Below are positions 34,510 through 44,719 of a stretch of DNA of 64,000 nucleotides, one piece after another; positions within the stretch are counted from its first letter, which is position 1; each line of letters opens with the position of its first letter. The stretch comes from Streptomyces tubercidicus. GTDB lineage: Bacteria > Actinomycetota > Actinomycetes > Streptomycetales > Streptomycetaceae. Both the position numbers and the translations under genes were made by a program. The notes below the pieces were generated by a model. The model was not told the origin of the DNA. It made no database searches and saw only the letters and a list, made by a program, of their open reading frames with translations. Location of the stretch: assembly GCF_027497495.1 (NCBI RefSeq), contig NZ_CP114205.1:4030001-4094000 (forward strand), written 5' to 3'.

Positions 34510-36540
34510 GTGGCCGACTCCGGCGACCTCAACGAGAACAACACGGCTTCTACTGACGAGGAGGTTCCTGTCGTCGCGATGGGCGACTCCGCGGTGGAGA
34601 AGTCGTACGACGCCAGCGCGATCACCGTCCTCGAAGGCCTGGACGCGGTCCGTAAGCGTCCCGGCATGTACATCGGCTCCACCGGTGAGCGCGGTCTGCA
34701 CCACCTCGTACAGGAGGTCGTCGACAACTCCGTCGACGAGGCGCTGGCCGGTCACGCGGACACCATCGAGGTGACGATCCTGGCGGACGGCGGTGTGCGC
34801 GTCGTCGACAACGGCCGCGGTATCCCCGTCGGCATCGTGCCGTCCGAGAACAAGCCGGCCGTGGAGGTCGTGCTGACCGTCCTGCACGCGGGCGGCAAGT
34901 TCGGCGGCGGCGGGTACGCGGTCTCCGGTGGTCTGCACGGCGTGGGTGTGTCCGTCGTGAACGCGCTGTCGCAGCGGGTCGCGGTGGAGATCCGTACGGA
35001 CGGCTTCCGCTGGACCCAGGAGTACAAGCAGGGTGTGCCGACCGCCCCGCTGGCCAAGCATGAGGCCACCGAGGAGTCCGGCACCTCGGTCACCTTCTGG
35101 GCCGACGGCGAGATCTTCGAGACCACCACCTACAGCTTCGAGACGCTGTCGCGGCGCTTCCAGGAGATGGCGTTCCTCAACAAGGGGCTGACCATCTCGC
35201 TCAAGGACGAGCGCCCGGATCACGTGGAGGAGGACGGCACACCGCTGTCGGTGCGGTACCACTACGAGGGCGGCATCGTCGACTTCGTGAAGTACCTCAA
35301 CTCCCGCAAGGGCGAGCTGGTGCATCCGACGGTGGTCTCGGTGGAGGCGGAGGACAAGGAGCGGAACCTCTCCGTCGACCTCGCGATGCAGTGGAACACC
35401 CAGTACAGCGAGGGTGTCTACAGCTTCGCCAACATCATCCACACCCATGAGGGCGGTACCCACGAGGAGGGCTTCCGCGCCGCGCTGACCGGCCTGATCA
35501 ACCGTTACGCGCGCGACCGGAAGCTGCTGCGGGAGAAGGACGACAACCTCACGGGTGAGGACATCCGCGAGGGTCTGACGGCGATCATCTCGGTCAAGCT
35601 CGCCGAGCCGCAGTTCGAGGGCCAGACCAAGACCAAGCTGGGCAACACCGAGGTCAAGACCTTCGTGCAGAAGGTGGTCCACGAGCACCTCAACGACTGG
35701 CTGGACCGCAACCCCAACGAGGCCGCGGACATCATCCGCAAGGGCATCCAGGCGGCCACCGCGCGCGTGGCGGCCCGTAAGGCGCGCGATCTGACCCGCC
35801 GTAAGGGGCTGCTGGAGACCGCGTCGCTGCCCGGCAAGCTGAGCGACTGCCAGTCCAACGACCCGGCCAAGTGCGAGATCTTCATCGTCGAGGGTGACTC
35901 CGCCGGCGGCTCGGCCAAGTCCGGCCGTAACCCGGAGTACCAGGCGATCCTCCCGATCCGAGGCAAGATCCTCAACGTCGAGAAGGCCCGGGTCGACAAG
36001 ATCCTGCAGAACAACGAGGTCCAGGCGCTGATCTCGGCGTTCGGCACGGGCGTGCACGAGGACTTCGACATCGAGAAGCTCCGCTATCACAAGATCATCC
36101 TGATGGCGGACGCCGATGTCGACGGTCAGCACATCAACACCCTGCTGCTCACCTTCCTCTTCCGCTTCATGCGGCCGCTGGTCGAGGCCGGGCACGTCTA
36201 CCTCTCCCGCCCGCCGCTGTACAAGATCAAGTGGGGCCGGGACGACTTCGAGTACGCCTACTCCGACCCGGAGCGGGACGCGCTGATCGAGCTCGGCAAG
36301 CAGAACGGCAAGCGGATCAAGGACGACTCGGTCCAGCGGTTCAAGGGTCTCGGTGAGATGAACGCCGAGGAGCTGCGGGTGACGACCATGGACACCGATC
36401 ACCGGGTCCTCGGCCAGGTCTCCCTGGACGACGCGGCCCGCGCGGACGACCTGTTCTCCGTGCTGATGGGCGAGGACGTCGAGGCGCGCCGCTCGTTCAT
36501 CCAGCGCAACGCCAAGGACGTCCGCTTCCTCGACATCTGA
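34510..36540 (+). CDS. gyrB: DNA gyrase subunit B
   Basis: 676 residues from a GTG at 34510, chosen for AAAGGG six bases upstream; a GTG at 34486 is a possible alternative. The ATPase domain has VVDNSVDEALAG and GGLHGVGVSVVNALS. The TOPRIM domain has EGDSAGGSAKSGRNPEYQA and the metal site DADVDGQH. The protein ends FIQRNAKDVRFLDI, standard for the family. It forms the A2B2 gyrase that introduces negative supercoils and is the target of aminocoumarins. gyrA follows after 50 bp. Confidence 0.98.
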   Translation: MADSGDLNENNTASTDEEVPVVAMGDSAVEKSYDASAITVLEGLDAVRKRPGMYIGSTGERGLHHLVQEVVDNSVDEALAGHADTIEVTILADGGVRVVDNGRGIPVGIVPSENKPAVEVVLTVLHAGGKFGGGGYAVSGGLHGVGVSVVNALSQRVAVEIRTDGFRWTQEYKQGVPTAPLAKHEATEESGTSVTFWADGEIFETTTYSFETLSRRFQEMAFLNKGLTISLKDERPDHVEEDGTPLSVRYHYEGGIVDFVKYLNSRKGELVHPTVVSVEAEDKERNLSVDLAMQWNTQYSEGVYSFANIIHTHEGGTHEEGFRAALTGLINRYARDRKLLREKDDNLTGEDIREGLTAIISVKLAEPQFEGQTKTKLGNTEVKTFVQKVVHEHLNDWLDRNPNEAADIIRKGIQAATARVAARKARDLTRRKGLLETASLPGKLSDCQSNDPAKCEIFIVEGDSAGGSAKSGRNPEYQAILPIRGKILNVEKARVDKILQNNEVQALISAFGTGVHEDFDIEKLRYHKIILMADADVDGQHINTLLLTFLFRFMRPLVEAGHVYLSRPPLYKIKWGRDDFEYAYSDPERDALIELGKQNGKRIKDDSVQRFKGLGEMNAEELRVTTMDTDHRVLGQVSLDDAARADDLFSVLMGEDVEARRSFIQRNAKDVRFLDI

Positions 36541-36590
36541 GCCCTGTCGGCCCGTACAACAGCCGCAGCTCGAAAGGACTTTGAACCACC

Positions 36591-39215
<2,625 letters not shown>

Positions 39216-39230
39216 CACGAGGAGTAGAGC

Positions 39231-39908
39231 GTGAGTGGAGCCACGGGCGCTGCGGCGGGTGGATCGGGAGCTGAGAAGGGCTCCTCGTCCAAACCCGCGA
39301 CCGTGACGGAGGACAGCGCCCGTGGCTCCGCCGTTTCCGACACCGGCCCCCGGGACGAGGGCTCAGATCAAGGGGGACCCGTGACCGATACCCGACAGCC
39401 GCAGCCGCAGCCCCAGGAGAAGGCCGGGAGCGGCGCACAGCAGCCGTATCAGCCGCCTCAGGCGTATGCCACCGAGGACGGGCAGAGCGGCGGCCAGGCG
39501 GTGCGCCGGCCCCGTACGGGCGCCACCACGGCCCCCAGGACCCGCAAGGCCCGGCTGCGGGTGGCCCGCGCCGATCCCTGGTCGGTGATGAAGGTCAGCT
39601 TTCTGCTCTCCATCGCGCTGGGCATCTGCACGGTCGTGGCCGTCGCGGTGCTGTGGATGGTCATGAACGCGATGGGCGTCTTCACCACGGTCGGCGCGAC
39701 GATCAGCGAGGCCACCGGCTCCAGTGACGGTGCCGGTTTCGATCTCCAGTCGTTCCTGTCGCTGCCGCGGGTGCTGCTGTTCACCTCGATCATCGCGGTG
39801 ATCGATGTGGTGCTGGCGACGGCCCTGGCCACGCTCGGTGCCTTCATCTACAACCTGTCGGCCGGGTTCGTCGGGGGCGTGGAGCTCACGCTCGCCGAGG
39901 ACGAGTGA
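39231..39908 (+). CDS. DUF3566 membrane protein
   Basis: 225 residues from a GTG behind GAGGAG. The first 105 residues are disordered, rich in Gly, Ser, Gln and Pro. The DUF3566 domain follows: RKARLRVARADPWSVMKVSF, a membrane helix (LSIALGICTVVAVAVLWMVM), a loop, and a second hydrophobic segment (TLGAFIYNLSAGFVGGVELT). The family is found downstream of gyrA across actinobacteria, including mycobacteria, and its role is unknown. The 15-bp distance implies co-transcription with gyrase. Confidence 0.9.
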   Translation: MSGATGAAAGGSGAEKGSSSKPATVTEDSARGSAVSDTGPRDEGSDQGGPVTDTRQPQPQPQEKAGSGAQQPYQPPQAYATEDGQSGGQAVRRPRTGATTAPRTRKARLRVARADPWSVMKVSFLLSIALGICTVVAVAVLWMVMNAMGVFTTVGATISEATGSSDGAGFDLQSFLSLPRVLLFTSIIAVIDVVLATALATLGAFIYNLSAGFVGGVELTLAEDE

Positions 39909-39951
39909 AGTCCCTCGTGGGAGGGCGTTCGGGAGGCCCCGTGAACCGATT

Positions 39952-39980
39952 TTGGGAACGCCTCTGAAGTGCGCTAATCT
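39952..39980 (+). promoter_or_regulatory. Possible tRNA-Ile promoter
   Basis: TTGGGA (39952-39957), a 17-base spacer and TAATCT (39975-39980), ending 17 bp before the tRNA. Confidence 0.45.
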
Positions 39981-39997
39981 TCTGGTGCAGCGAGCGC

Positions 39998-40071
39998 GCG
40001 GCTATAGCTCAGACGGTTAGAGCGCTTCCCTGATAAGGAAGAGGCCCCAGGTTCAAGTCCTGGTAGCCGCA
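39998..40071 (+). tRNA. tRNA-Ile (GAT)
   Basis: A 74-nt cloverleaf: acceptor GCGGCTA/TAGCCGC, D arm GCTC/GAGC, anticodon stem CTTCC/GGAAG with anticodon GAT at 40032-40034, and T arm CCAGG/CCTGG with TTCAAGT. The 3' CCA is not encoded. Confidence 0.97.
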
Positions 40072-40080
40072 CTGCACAAT

Positions 40081-40112
40081 CGGCCCGGCCGGGGAACTCC
40101 CCGGCCGGGCCG
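40081..40112 (+). terminator. tRNA-Ile terminator
   Basis: A 14-bp perfect G+C-rich stem (40081-40094 with 40099-40112) with a 4-nt loop, ten bases after the tRNA. Confidence 0.85.
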
Positions 40113-40260
40113 ATTCGTTGTACGGAGGCGGAAGTTGGCTCGCGGTGCGTGCCTCGGAAGAGGTGTTGCCGACCGCGGGCTAGGTAACCGATCGGTATCG
40201 GTCGGTGTGTATCATCGGCCGACATAGGTCCCCTACGTCAACGAAAGACGAGGTCGCGCG

Positions 40261-40395
40261 GTGAAGAAGCTTCTCCTGGTCGCACTGGCCGCCATCGGCG
40301 GGCTCCTCGTGTACCGCCAGATCCAGGCGGATCGCGCCGAGCAGGATCTGTGGACGGAGGCGACCGACTCCGTGCCCGCAGGTTCGGGTGTCTGA
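40261..40395 (+). CDS. DLW-39 family small membrane protein
   Basis: A 44-residue protein from a GTG at 40261: VKKLLLVALAAIGGLLVYRQ, then a polar end containing AEQDLWTEATD. The Asp-Leu-Trp at residues 29-31 gives the family its name. It has one N-terminal membrane helix and a short hydrophilic tail. DLW-39 proteins are found just after the gyrA/tRNA-Ile region in actinomycetes and have no known function. Its size makes it easy to miss, but sequence and position agree. Confidence 0.9.
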   Translation: MKKLLLVALAAIGGLLVYRQIQADRAEQDLWTEATDSVPAGSGV

Positions 40396-40479
40396 GACCC
40401 CTCAACGCACAGCAGGTTCGTACGGACCCCGATTGCCTCCGGGCGGTCGGGGTTTCGTGCGTCTGGGGCGGACTCGGGT

Positions 40480-40512
40480 TTGCTATAGCACACTATTTGC
40501 TTGCAATGGCAA
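40480..40512. promoter_or_regulatory. Two TTGC-N4-GCA dyads 21 bp apart
   Basis: TTGCTATAGCAC (40480-40491) and TTGCAATGGCAA (40501-40512) begin exactly 21 bp apart, two helical turns. They sit in a local AT-rich island that stands out from the surrounding G+C. A cooperative repressor or activator site is the likely reading; the protein is unknown. Confidence 0.5.
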
Positions 40513-40574
40513 ATCATGCTCGATGGGGCGGGTATCAAGGGCTCGGGTGCCGTGCGGTGGTCGACGGGGCTGAC

Positions 40575-40588
40575 GTTTCACGTGGAAC
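40575..40588. other. parS-like site (one mismatch)
   Basis: GTTTCACGTGGAAC; one A of parS is G. It is the only parS-like site found between oriC and 52 kb. Confidence 0.7.
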
Positions 40589-40744
40589 ATCCGCTGAGGA
40601 GCCCCCAGGTCGGGTTCGCCACGGGGTGCGGCCGATGCCTCCCCGGCGATTCCGGCGCCTCGGCGGACGGGAGGCCGGGTGGCGGTGGAGGATGGTCCAC
40701 AGGACGTGTGGCGGCGGGAATTCGGATCCGATGAGGGGTGGCTC

Positions 40745-42166
40745 GTGGTGACGGGGCGCACGACGTACAGGGGCATAGCCGTGCTGGCGGCGCTCGCCGT
40801 GGTGCCGATCCTGCCGGGGACGGTGGGCGTGGCCTCCGCCGAAGACGTTCCCCGCTACCGCATGGCGGAGGGCGCCACGAAGATCCACGGCACCGCCGGA
40901 TCCGCGGACGCACCACCGCTCAAGCCCGGCCTGCACACCGACTCCATCAAGCGCGGTGAACAGAAGTGGTACGCCGTCAATCTGGATGCCAGGAGCAGCG
41001 CGTACTTCTCGGCCGTCGCGGCGCCCGCACCCGGCACCAAGGTCGCGGACTACGGCGACAAGCTGACCCTCAGCGTCCAGGACAGCAGCGGCGCGACCTG
41101 CGGCTCGGAGGCGCGGCCGTCCTTCAACGGCGGCGGCATGGCGTATCCAATCGCCGACTACGTCACCCGCCGCATCGGCGCCGACCGTACGGAGTGCCAG
41201 AAGGCCGGTCCGTACTACCTCGTCATCAGCCGTGAGGGATCGGCCACTTCAGGCCGCGACACCTGGCCGCTGGAGATCAACTACCTCAACGAGCCCCCGC
41301 TGGAGGGCAGTACCCCCGCCAAGCCCGGACAGCGCACCTGGAGCACCGCGACACCGGCACCGCGTACGGACCCCACCAAGCACCGCGCCAAGGGCGGCAC
41401 CGGCTTCAATGACGCGGGCTCGGTCGACACGGGTGTCTGGCGGGACCGGATCAGGCCGGGCGAGACGCGCTTCTACCGCGTACCGGTGGACTGGGGACAG
41501 CGGCTCAACCTGAGCGCCGAGCTGCCGAACGCGACCTCGTCCCGCGCCTCCGCCTTCCTCCCCAGGGTGCTCGGACTGGGCGTCTACAACCCGGCGCGCG
41601 GTGCGGTCGGCGACCCCAGCTTCGTCTCGTACACCGGGAAGCCGGCCGCCGCCAAGGAGTTCACCGCGCCCGTCGACTACGGCAACCGCTTCGACACGAC
41701 CGGCTCGGTCAACGCGATGCGGTTCGCGGGCTGGTACTACCTCGCGGTGAGCCTGCACCCCGATTCCGTGCAGTACTTCCCCAAGGGCGCGGAGCTCACC
41801 CTCCGGGTGGATGTCCGTGGCACCGCCAAGGCCGGGCCCGGCTATGCCGAGCCGACCAGCGTCTTCTCCCTCACGCCCGAGGACCGGGAGACGGCGCGGA
41901 AGGGCCAGACCGCCCAGGAGGCGTCGAAGAGCGGCACCTTGATGACGGTGGCCTACACCGGTATCGGGACGGGTGTGGTGCTGCTGATGGGGCTGGGAGC
42001 GTGGACGCTGGTGGCGCGGCGGTCCGCGGCCAGGGCGGCGGGCACGCCCGCCGGGCCGGGGGCGGTGGCCGGGCCGGGCGGTCGGCCCTCATTGCCGGGG
42101 CAGTCGACGGATCCGACCCAACACGCGCCGCAGAACCGCCAATTCGGGCCGCCACAGGGCTGGTAG
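40745..42166 (+). CDS. Secreted, C-terminally anchored protein of unknown function
   Basis: 473 residues from GTG codons at 40745 (or 40748) with GAGGGG upstream. The N-terminus is a signal sequence (RGIAVLAALAVVPILPGTVG ending near ASA). A large extracellular beta-rich part of about 370 residues follows, with several YYL/WYYLAV segments that look like repeated pre-peptidase C-like sandwich folds (KRGEQKWYAVNLD; RPGETRFYRVPVD). A C-terminal membrane helix (VAYTGIGTGVVLLMGLGAWT) and a Pro/Gly-rich cytoplasmic tail end it. No catalytic motif was found. A surface or secretion-linked role is inference. The convergent kinase gene ends 53 bp away. Confidence 0.8.
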   Translation: MVTGRTTYRGIAVLAALAVVPILPGTVGVASAEDVPRYRMAEGATKIHGTAGSADAPPLKPGLHTDSIKRGEQKWYAVNLDARSSAYFSAVAAPAPGTKVADYGDKLTLSVQDSSGATCGSEARPSFNGGGMAYPIADYVTRRIGADRTECQKAGPYYLVISREGSATSGRDTWPLEINYLNEPPLEGSTPAKPGQRTWSTATPAPRTDPTKHRAKGGTGFNDAGSVDTGVWRDRIRPGETRFYRVPVDWGQRLNLSAELPNATSSRASAFLPRVLGLGVYNPARGAVGDPSFVSYTGKPAAAKEFTAPVDYGNRFDTTGSVNAMRFAGWYYLAVSLHPDSVQYFPKGAELTLRVDVRGTAKAGPGYAEPTSVFSLTPEDRETARKGQTAQEASKSGTLMTVAYTGIGTGVVLLMGLGAWTLVARRSAARAAGTPAGPGAVAGPGGRPSLPGQSTDPTQHAPQNRQFGPPQGW

Positions 42167-42219
42167 CGGGCTCCCAGGGGTCGGGTGCCCCTCGGCTCCG
42201 ACCGGCCCGTGGCGGTGCC

Positions 42220-43764
42220 TCAGGCGGCGATCAGTGCCCAGACGCCGACCGCGATGCACAGCAGCGCCACGATCAGTACGGGGACCGCGACCTTCGGGGG
42301 CGGTCCCGGCTTTCTGTACAGGGCGGGGTGTGCCGTGGCCGGAACGGTGACGGAGGCGCCTGCCGGGGGCTGCCCGGGGACGGGGAACGGGCCTGCCGTG
42401 TAGGGGCGGGTCGCGGACCGCTCCGGGGGGACGGCGGCGGTGGGCTCGTAGGCGGGCGCGGGGGGTGGGGGTGGTGTCGGGGGCATCCCGGATGAGAGGG
42501 GCATCCCGGACGAGGCGGGCGGGGCGGACGGCGTGCTGTGGCCGGTGGGCGTGACGCCGTGGCCGGTGGGCGTGCCGTTGTGGCCGGTGAAGGCGCCGCT
42601 GTGGCCCGTGGTGGGGTGGCCGTGGCCGGTGGGCGTACTGCCGTGGCCCGTGGACGTGGTGCCCGGCATCGGCATCGGCATCGGCATCGGCATCGGCATC
42701 GGTGTGGGCGCAGGCGTCGGGGGCGGTGTCGGGGCCGGTGCCGGTGCGGGGGCCGGTGTCGGCGGAGTGCTCGGCCCCGGCGGGGCGAGCTGGAAGCTGC
42801 CGGTGTCCGACATGGAGACCTGCCCGGTGGCCCCGGTGCCGGTGGTGGCCCCGGCCGTCGCGGGCCCCGCCGCGTCACGGGTACGCAGCGGCCCGTCCGG
42901 CCCGAAGCCGGACGGCAGCGGCCCTATGTGGTCGAAGACTTCGACGATCTCTTCCTCGATCGTCGCCTCCGGCAGCAGTTCGACCGCCGACAGAATCGCC
43001 TTACGCGCCCCGGTGGCCGTCTTGAACCGCGCGTCCGGATCCGGGTGGACCAGGGACGCCAGCACCTGCCACAGAGGCTCCGGGACATCCTCGGGCGCGT
43101 TCGGGATGCCGTGCCCGGTGAAATGCCGGCTCATCGCCTCGGCGTCCGGCTTGGTGCCGGTGATCAGATAGAGCGCGACCAGGCCGACCGCGAACAGGTC
43201 GGCGGGGAAGTCGGGTTCGGCGCCCAGCAGTTGCTCGGGAGCGAAGTAACCGGGCGTGCCCACCACATAGTTGGCCTCGGTGAGCCGTGGCTCGCCCTTG
43301 CGCATCGCGATGCCGAAGTCGGACAGCCGCAGATGCGGCCGCCCGGTGCCGGTGGCCTCCAGCAGGATGTTCGCCGGCTTGATGTCACGGTGCACCACCC
43401 CCTCCGCGTGCACCGCGGTCAGCCCGGCCAGCAGCTGATCCAGCAGAGTGCACACGAACCGGGGCGACAACGGGCCGTAATCGCCGATCAGATGCGCCAG
43501 CGAGCCACCGTTCACCAAGTCCATGGTGAACAGCACCTTGTCGTCGTCCGCGGCCCAGCTCGCCGGGGCCAGCACATGCGGATGGTCGATCCGCAGCGCC
43601 TGTTCGCGGACGAAGCGCAGCAGGGTGTGCGCGTCGCTCTGCTGCAGCACCTTGGCGGCAACGTAGCGGCGGCGCCGGGCGTCCCAGGCGCGCCAGACCG
43701 CGCCGACCCCACCCCGGCCGATCGGGTCGATCAGCTCATACCGACCGGCGAAGACCTCACCCAT
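42220..43764 (-). CDS. Membrane Ser/Thr protein kinase with long Pro/His/Gly linker
   Basis: 514 residues from the ATG at 43764. The kinase domain (1-270) is intact: GRGGVGAVWRAWD P-loop, Lys in YVAAKVL, catalytic loop HRDIKPANILLE, metal site SDFGIAM, and activation segment GTPGYFAPEQL. A 200-residue linker follows, made of PAPAP, (MP)6 and TGHG-type repeats. A single C-terminal membrane helix (VAVPVLIVALLCIAVGVWAL) ends the protein with almost nothing outside, so it lacks PASTA or other sensor domains. It lies 41 bp behind an HTH gene on the same strand and is probably co-transcribed with it. Substrates unknown. Confidence 0.9.
   Translation of the reverse strand: MGEVFAGRYELIDPIGRGGVGAVWRAWDARRRRYVAAKVLQQSDAHTLLRFVREQALRIDHPHVLAPASWAADDDKVLFTMDLVNGGSLAHLIGDYGPLSPRFVCTLLDQLLAGLTAVHAEGVVHRDIKPANILLEATGTGRPHLRLSDFGIAMRKGEPRLTEANYVVGTPGYFAPEQLLGAEPDFPADLFAVGLVALYLITGTKPDAEAMSRHFTGHGIPNAPEDVPEPLWQVLASLVHPDPDARFKTATGARKAILSAVELLPEATIEEEIVEVFDHIGPLPSGFGPDGPLRTRDAAGPATAGATTGTGATGQVSMSDTGSFQLAPPGPSTPPTPAPAPAPAPTPPPTPAPTPMPMPMPMPMPMPGTTSTGHGSTPTGHGHPTTGHSGAFTGHNGTPTGHGVTPTGHSTPSAPPASSGMPLSSGMPPTPPPPPAPAYEPTAAVPPERSATRPYTAGPFPVPGQPPAGASVTVPATAHPALYRKPGPPPKVAVPVLIVALLCIAVGVWALIAA
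42540..42655. repeat. TGHG-type repeats in the kinase linker
   Basis: Imperfect repeats of about 18 bp built on gtggccggtgggcgt encode the Thr-Pro-Thr-Gly-His-Gly linker units of the kinase. Copy number may vary between strains. Confidence 0.7.
42665..42700. repeat. Six GGCATC tandem repeats
   Basis: Six perfect 6-bp units coding for alternating Met-Pro in the kinase linker; a likely site of in-frame slippage. Confidence 0.85.
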
Positions 43765-43805
43765 TGCGCCCCGTCCGCTGTCCGAACCTGCGACGTCCCC
43801 TGTGG

Positions 43806-44354
43806 CTAACTCTGGTGCGCCTCGTAATGGGCGACCGCGTCCGCGGTGCGGCCGGCACCGTAGACCCGGAGGAACTCTGCCAGTTCGGGGTGAGCCGGGG
43901 CGAGGGTGTTCGCCGCATCGATGATGTCCCCGGCGTCGGCGACCGACCGCAGCAGCGACTGGATCTCCCGCACCACGCGCCGCACCGTGGTCGCCCCCGT
44001 CGACGACGTCTGCTGCGCGGTGTTGTTGAGCACCGAGCCGCCCGCCGTCTTCTTGATCTCCTCCATGCGGTCGGTGGCCTCGGCGGCGCTGACGCTGCCG
44101 TCGGCGACCTGGCCGGCCAGATCCTGCAGCGCCTGCACCCGCTGCACCACGGCCGGGTTGCCTATCTTCGCGCGCTGCCCGCTCATCAGCTGGGACAGCA
44201 TCGGGGCGGACAGCCCGAGCACACCGGCCAGCCGGGCCTGGTTCAGGCCGAGATCGTCGATGAGACGGCGGAACAGCGCACCCAGAGGCTCCCCGTACCA
44301 ACTGCGCTGCAGCTCCCGGGCCCGCGCGGTGGCTTCCTGCTGTGCTGAGTCCAT
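43806..44354 (-). CDS. HTH DNA-binding protein next to the kinase
   Basis: 182 residues from an ATG at 44354. An XRE-like helix-turn-helix lies near residues 35-65 (DDLGLNQARLAGVLGLSAPM followed by LSQLMSGQRAKIGNPAVVQR). The C-terminal part is helical and acidic, with VRRVVREIQSLLRSVADAGD and a final short domain. It is presumably a cytosolic regulator. It precedes the kinase gene by 41 bp on the same strand, so it may be a kinase substrate, a controller of the pair, or both; this is inference. tRNA-Ala lies divergently 127 bp away. Confidence 0.82.
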   Translation of the reverse strand: MDSAQQEATARARELQRSWYGEPLGALFRRLIDDLGLNQARLAGVLGLSAPMLSQLMSGQRAKIGNPAVVQRVQALQDLAGQVADGSVSAAEATDRMEEIKKTAGGSVLNNTAQQTSSTGATTVRRVVREIQSLLRSVADAGDIIDAANTLAPAHPELAEFLRVYGAGRTADAVAHYEAHQS

Positions 44355-44481
44355 ACCGTCTCCCCTGTCTCCCCGATCGCTTCGCTGCCGCGAATCTCGC
44401 GAAGCATCCTACGGAGAGCAACGGTCCGCGGCGATACCCGGTCGGGAAAGCGGCCGGACACCGGGTACCCTGGTGCGCGAA

Positions 44482-44554
44482 GGGGCCTTAGCTCAGTTGG
44501 TAGAGCGCTGTCTTTGCATGGCAGATGTCAGGGGTTCGACTCCCCTAGGCTCCA
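44482..44554 (+). tRNA. tRNA-Ala (TGC)
   Basis: A 73-nt cloverleaf: acceptor GGGGCCT/AGGCTCC, D arm GCTC/GAGC, anticodon stem CTGTC/GGCAG with anticodon TGC at 44515-44517, and T arm AGGGG/CCCCT with TTCGACT. CCA not encoded. Confidence 0.97.
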
Positions 44555-44560
44555 CTCATC

Positions 44561-44605
44561 AAATGCCCCCTGTACTGCGGAAACGCGGTTTCAGGGGGCA
44601 TTTTT
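44561..44605 (+). terminator. tRNA-Ala terminator with T-run
   Basis: A 12-bp stem (44561-44572 with 44592-44603) followed by T residues; one of the few terminators here with a clear T-run. Confidence 0.8.
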
Positions 44606-44634
44606 GGCGCGCATGTGGTGCGCCCGTGTGCGCA

Positions 44635-44663
44635 CGGCGGGACCCCGCAGGGAGGTCCCGCCG
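44635..44663 (-). terminator. Terminator of the TAP-like hydrolase
   Basis: Ten-bp stem (44635-44644 with 44654-44663) about 55 bp past the minus-strand stop at 44720. Confidence 0.65.
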
Positions 44664-44719
44664 CTCTTCAACGGGTCATGCGGCAGTGGGTCATGCCGTG
44701 AGGGGCAGGACGACCGGGC

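Larger units (their letters stand above)
40396..40744. promoter_or_regulatory. Gap with AT-rich dyads and a parS-like site
   Basis: 349 bp without a convincing gene. A terminator-like hairpin after DLW-39 (7-bp stem, 40426-40432 with 40447-40453), the double dyad at 40480-40512, and the parS-like site at 40575-40588 are all here. It serves as the upstream region of the gene at 40745. Confidence 0.5.

Noticed and set aside
42665..42700. GGCATC tandem repeats as a CRISPR-like or regulatory array
   Set aside because: They are direct 6-bp units without spacers and lie in frame, coding Met-Pro in the kinase linker.
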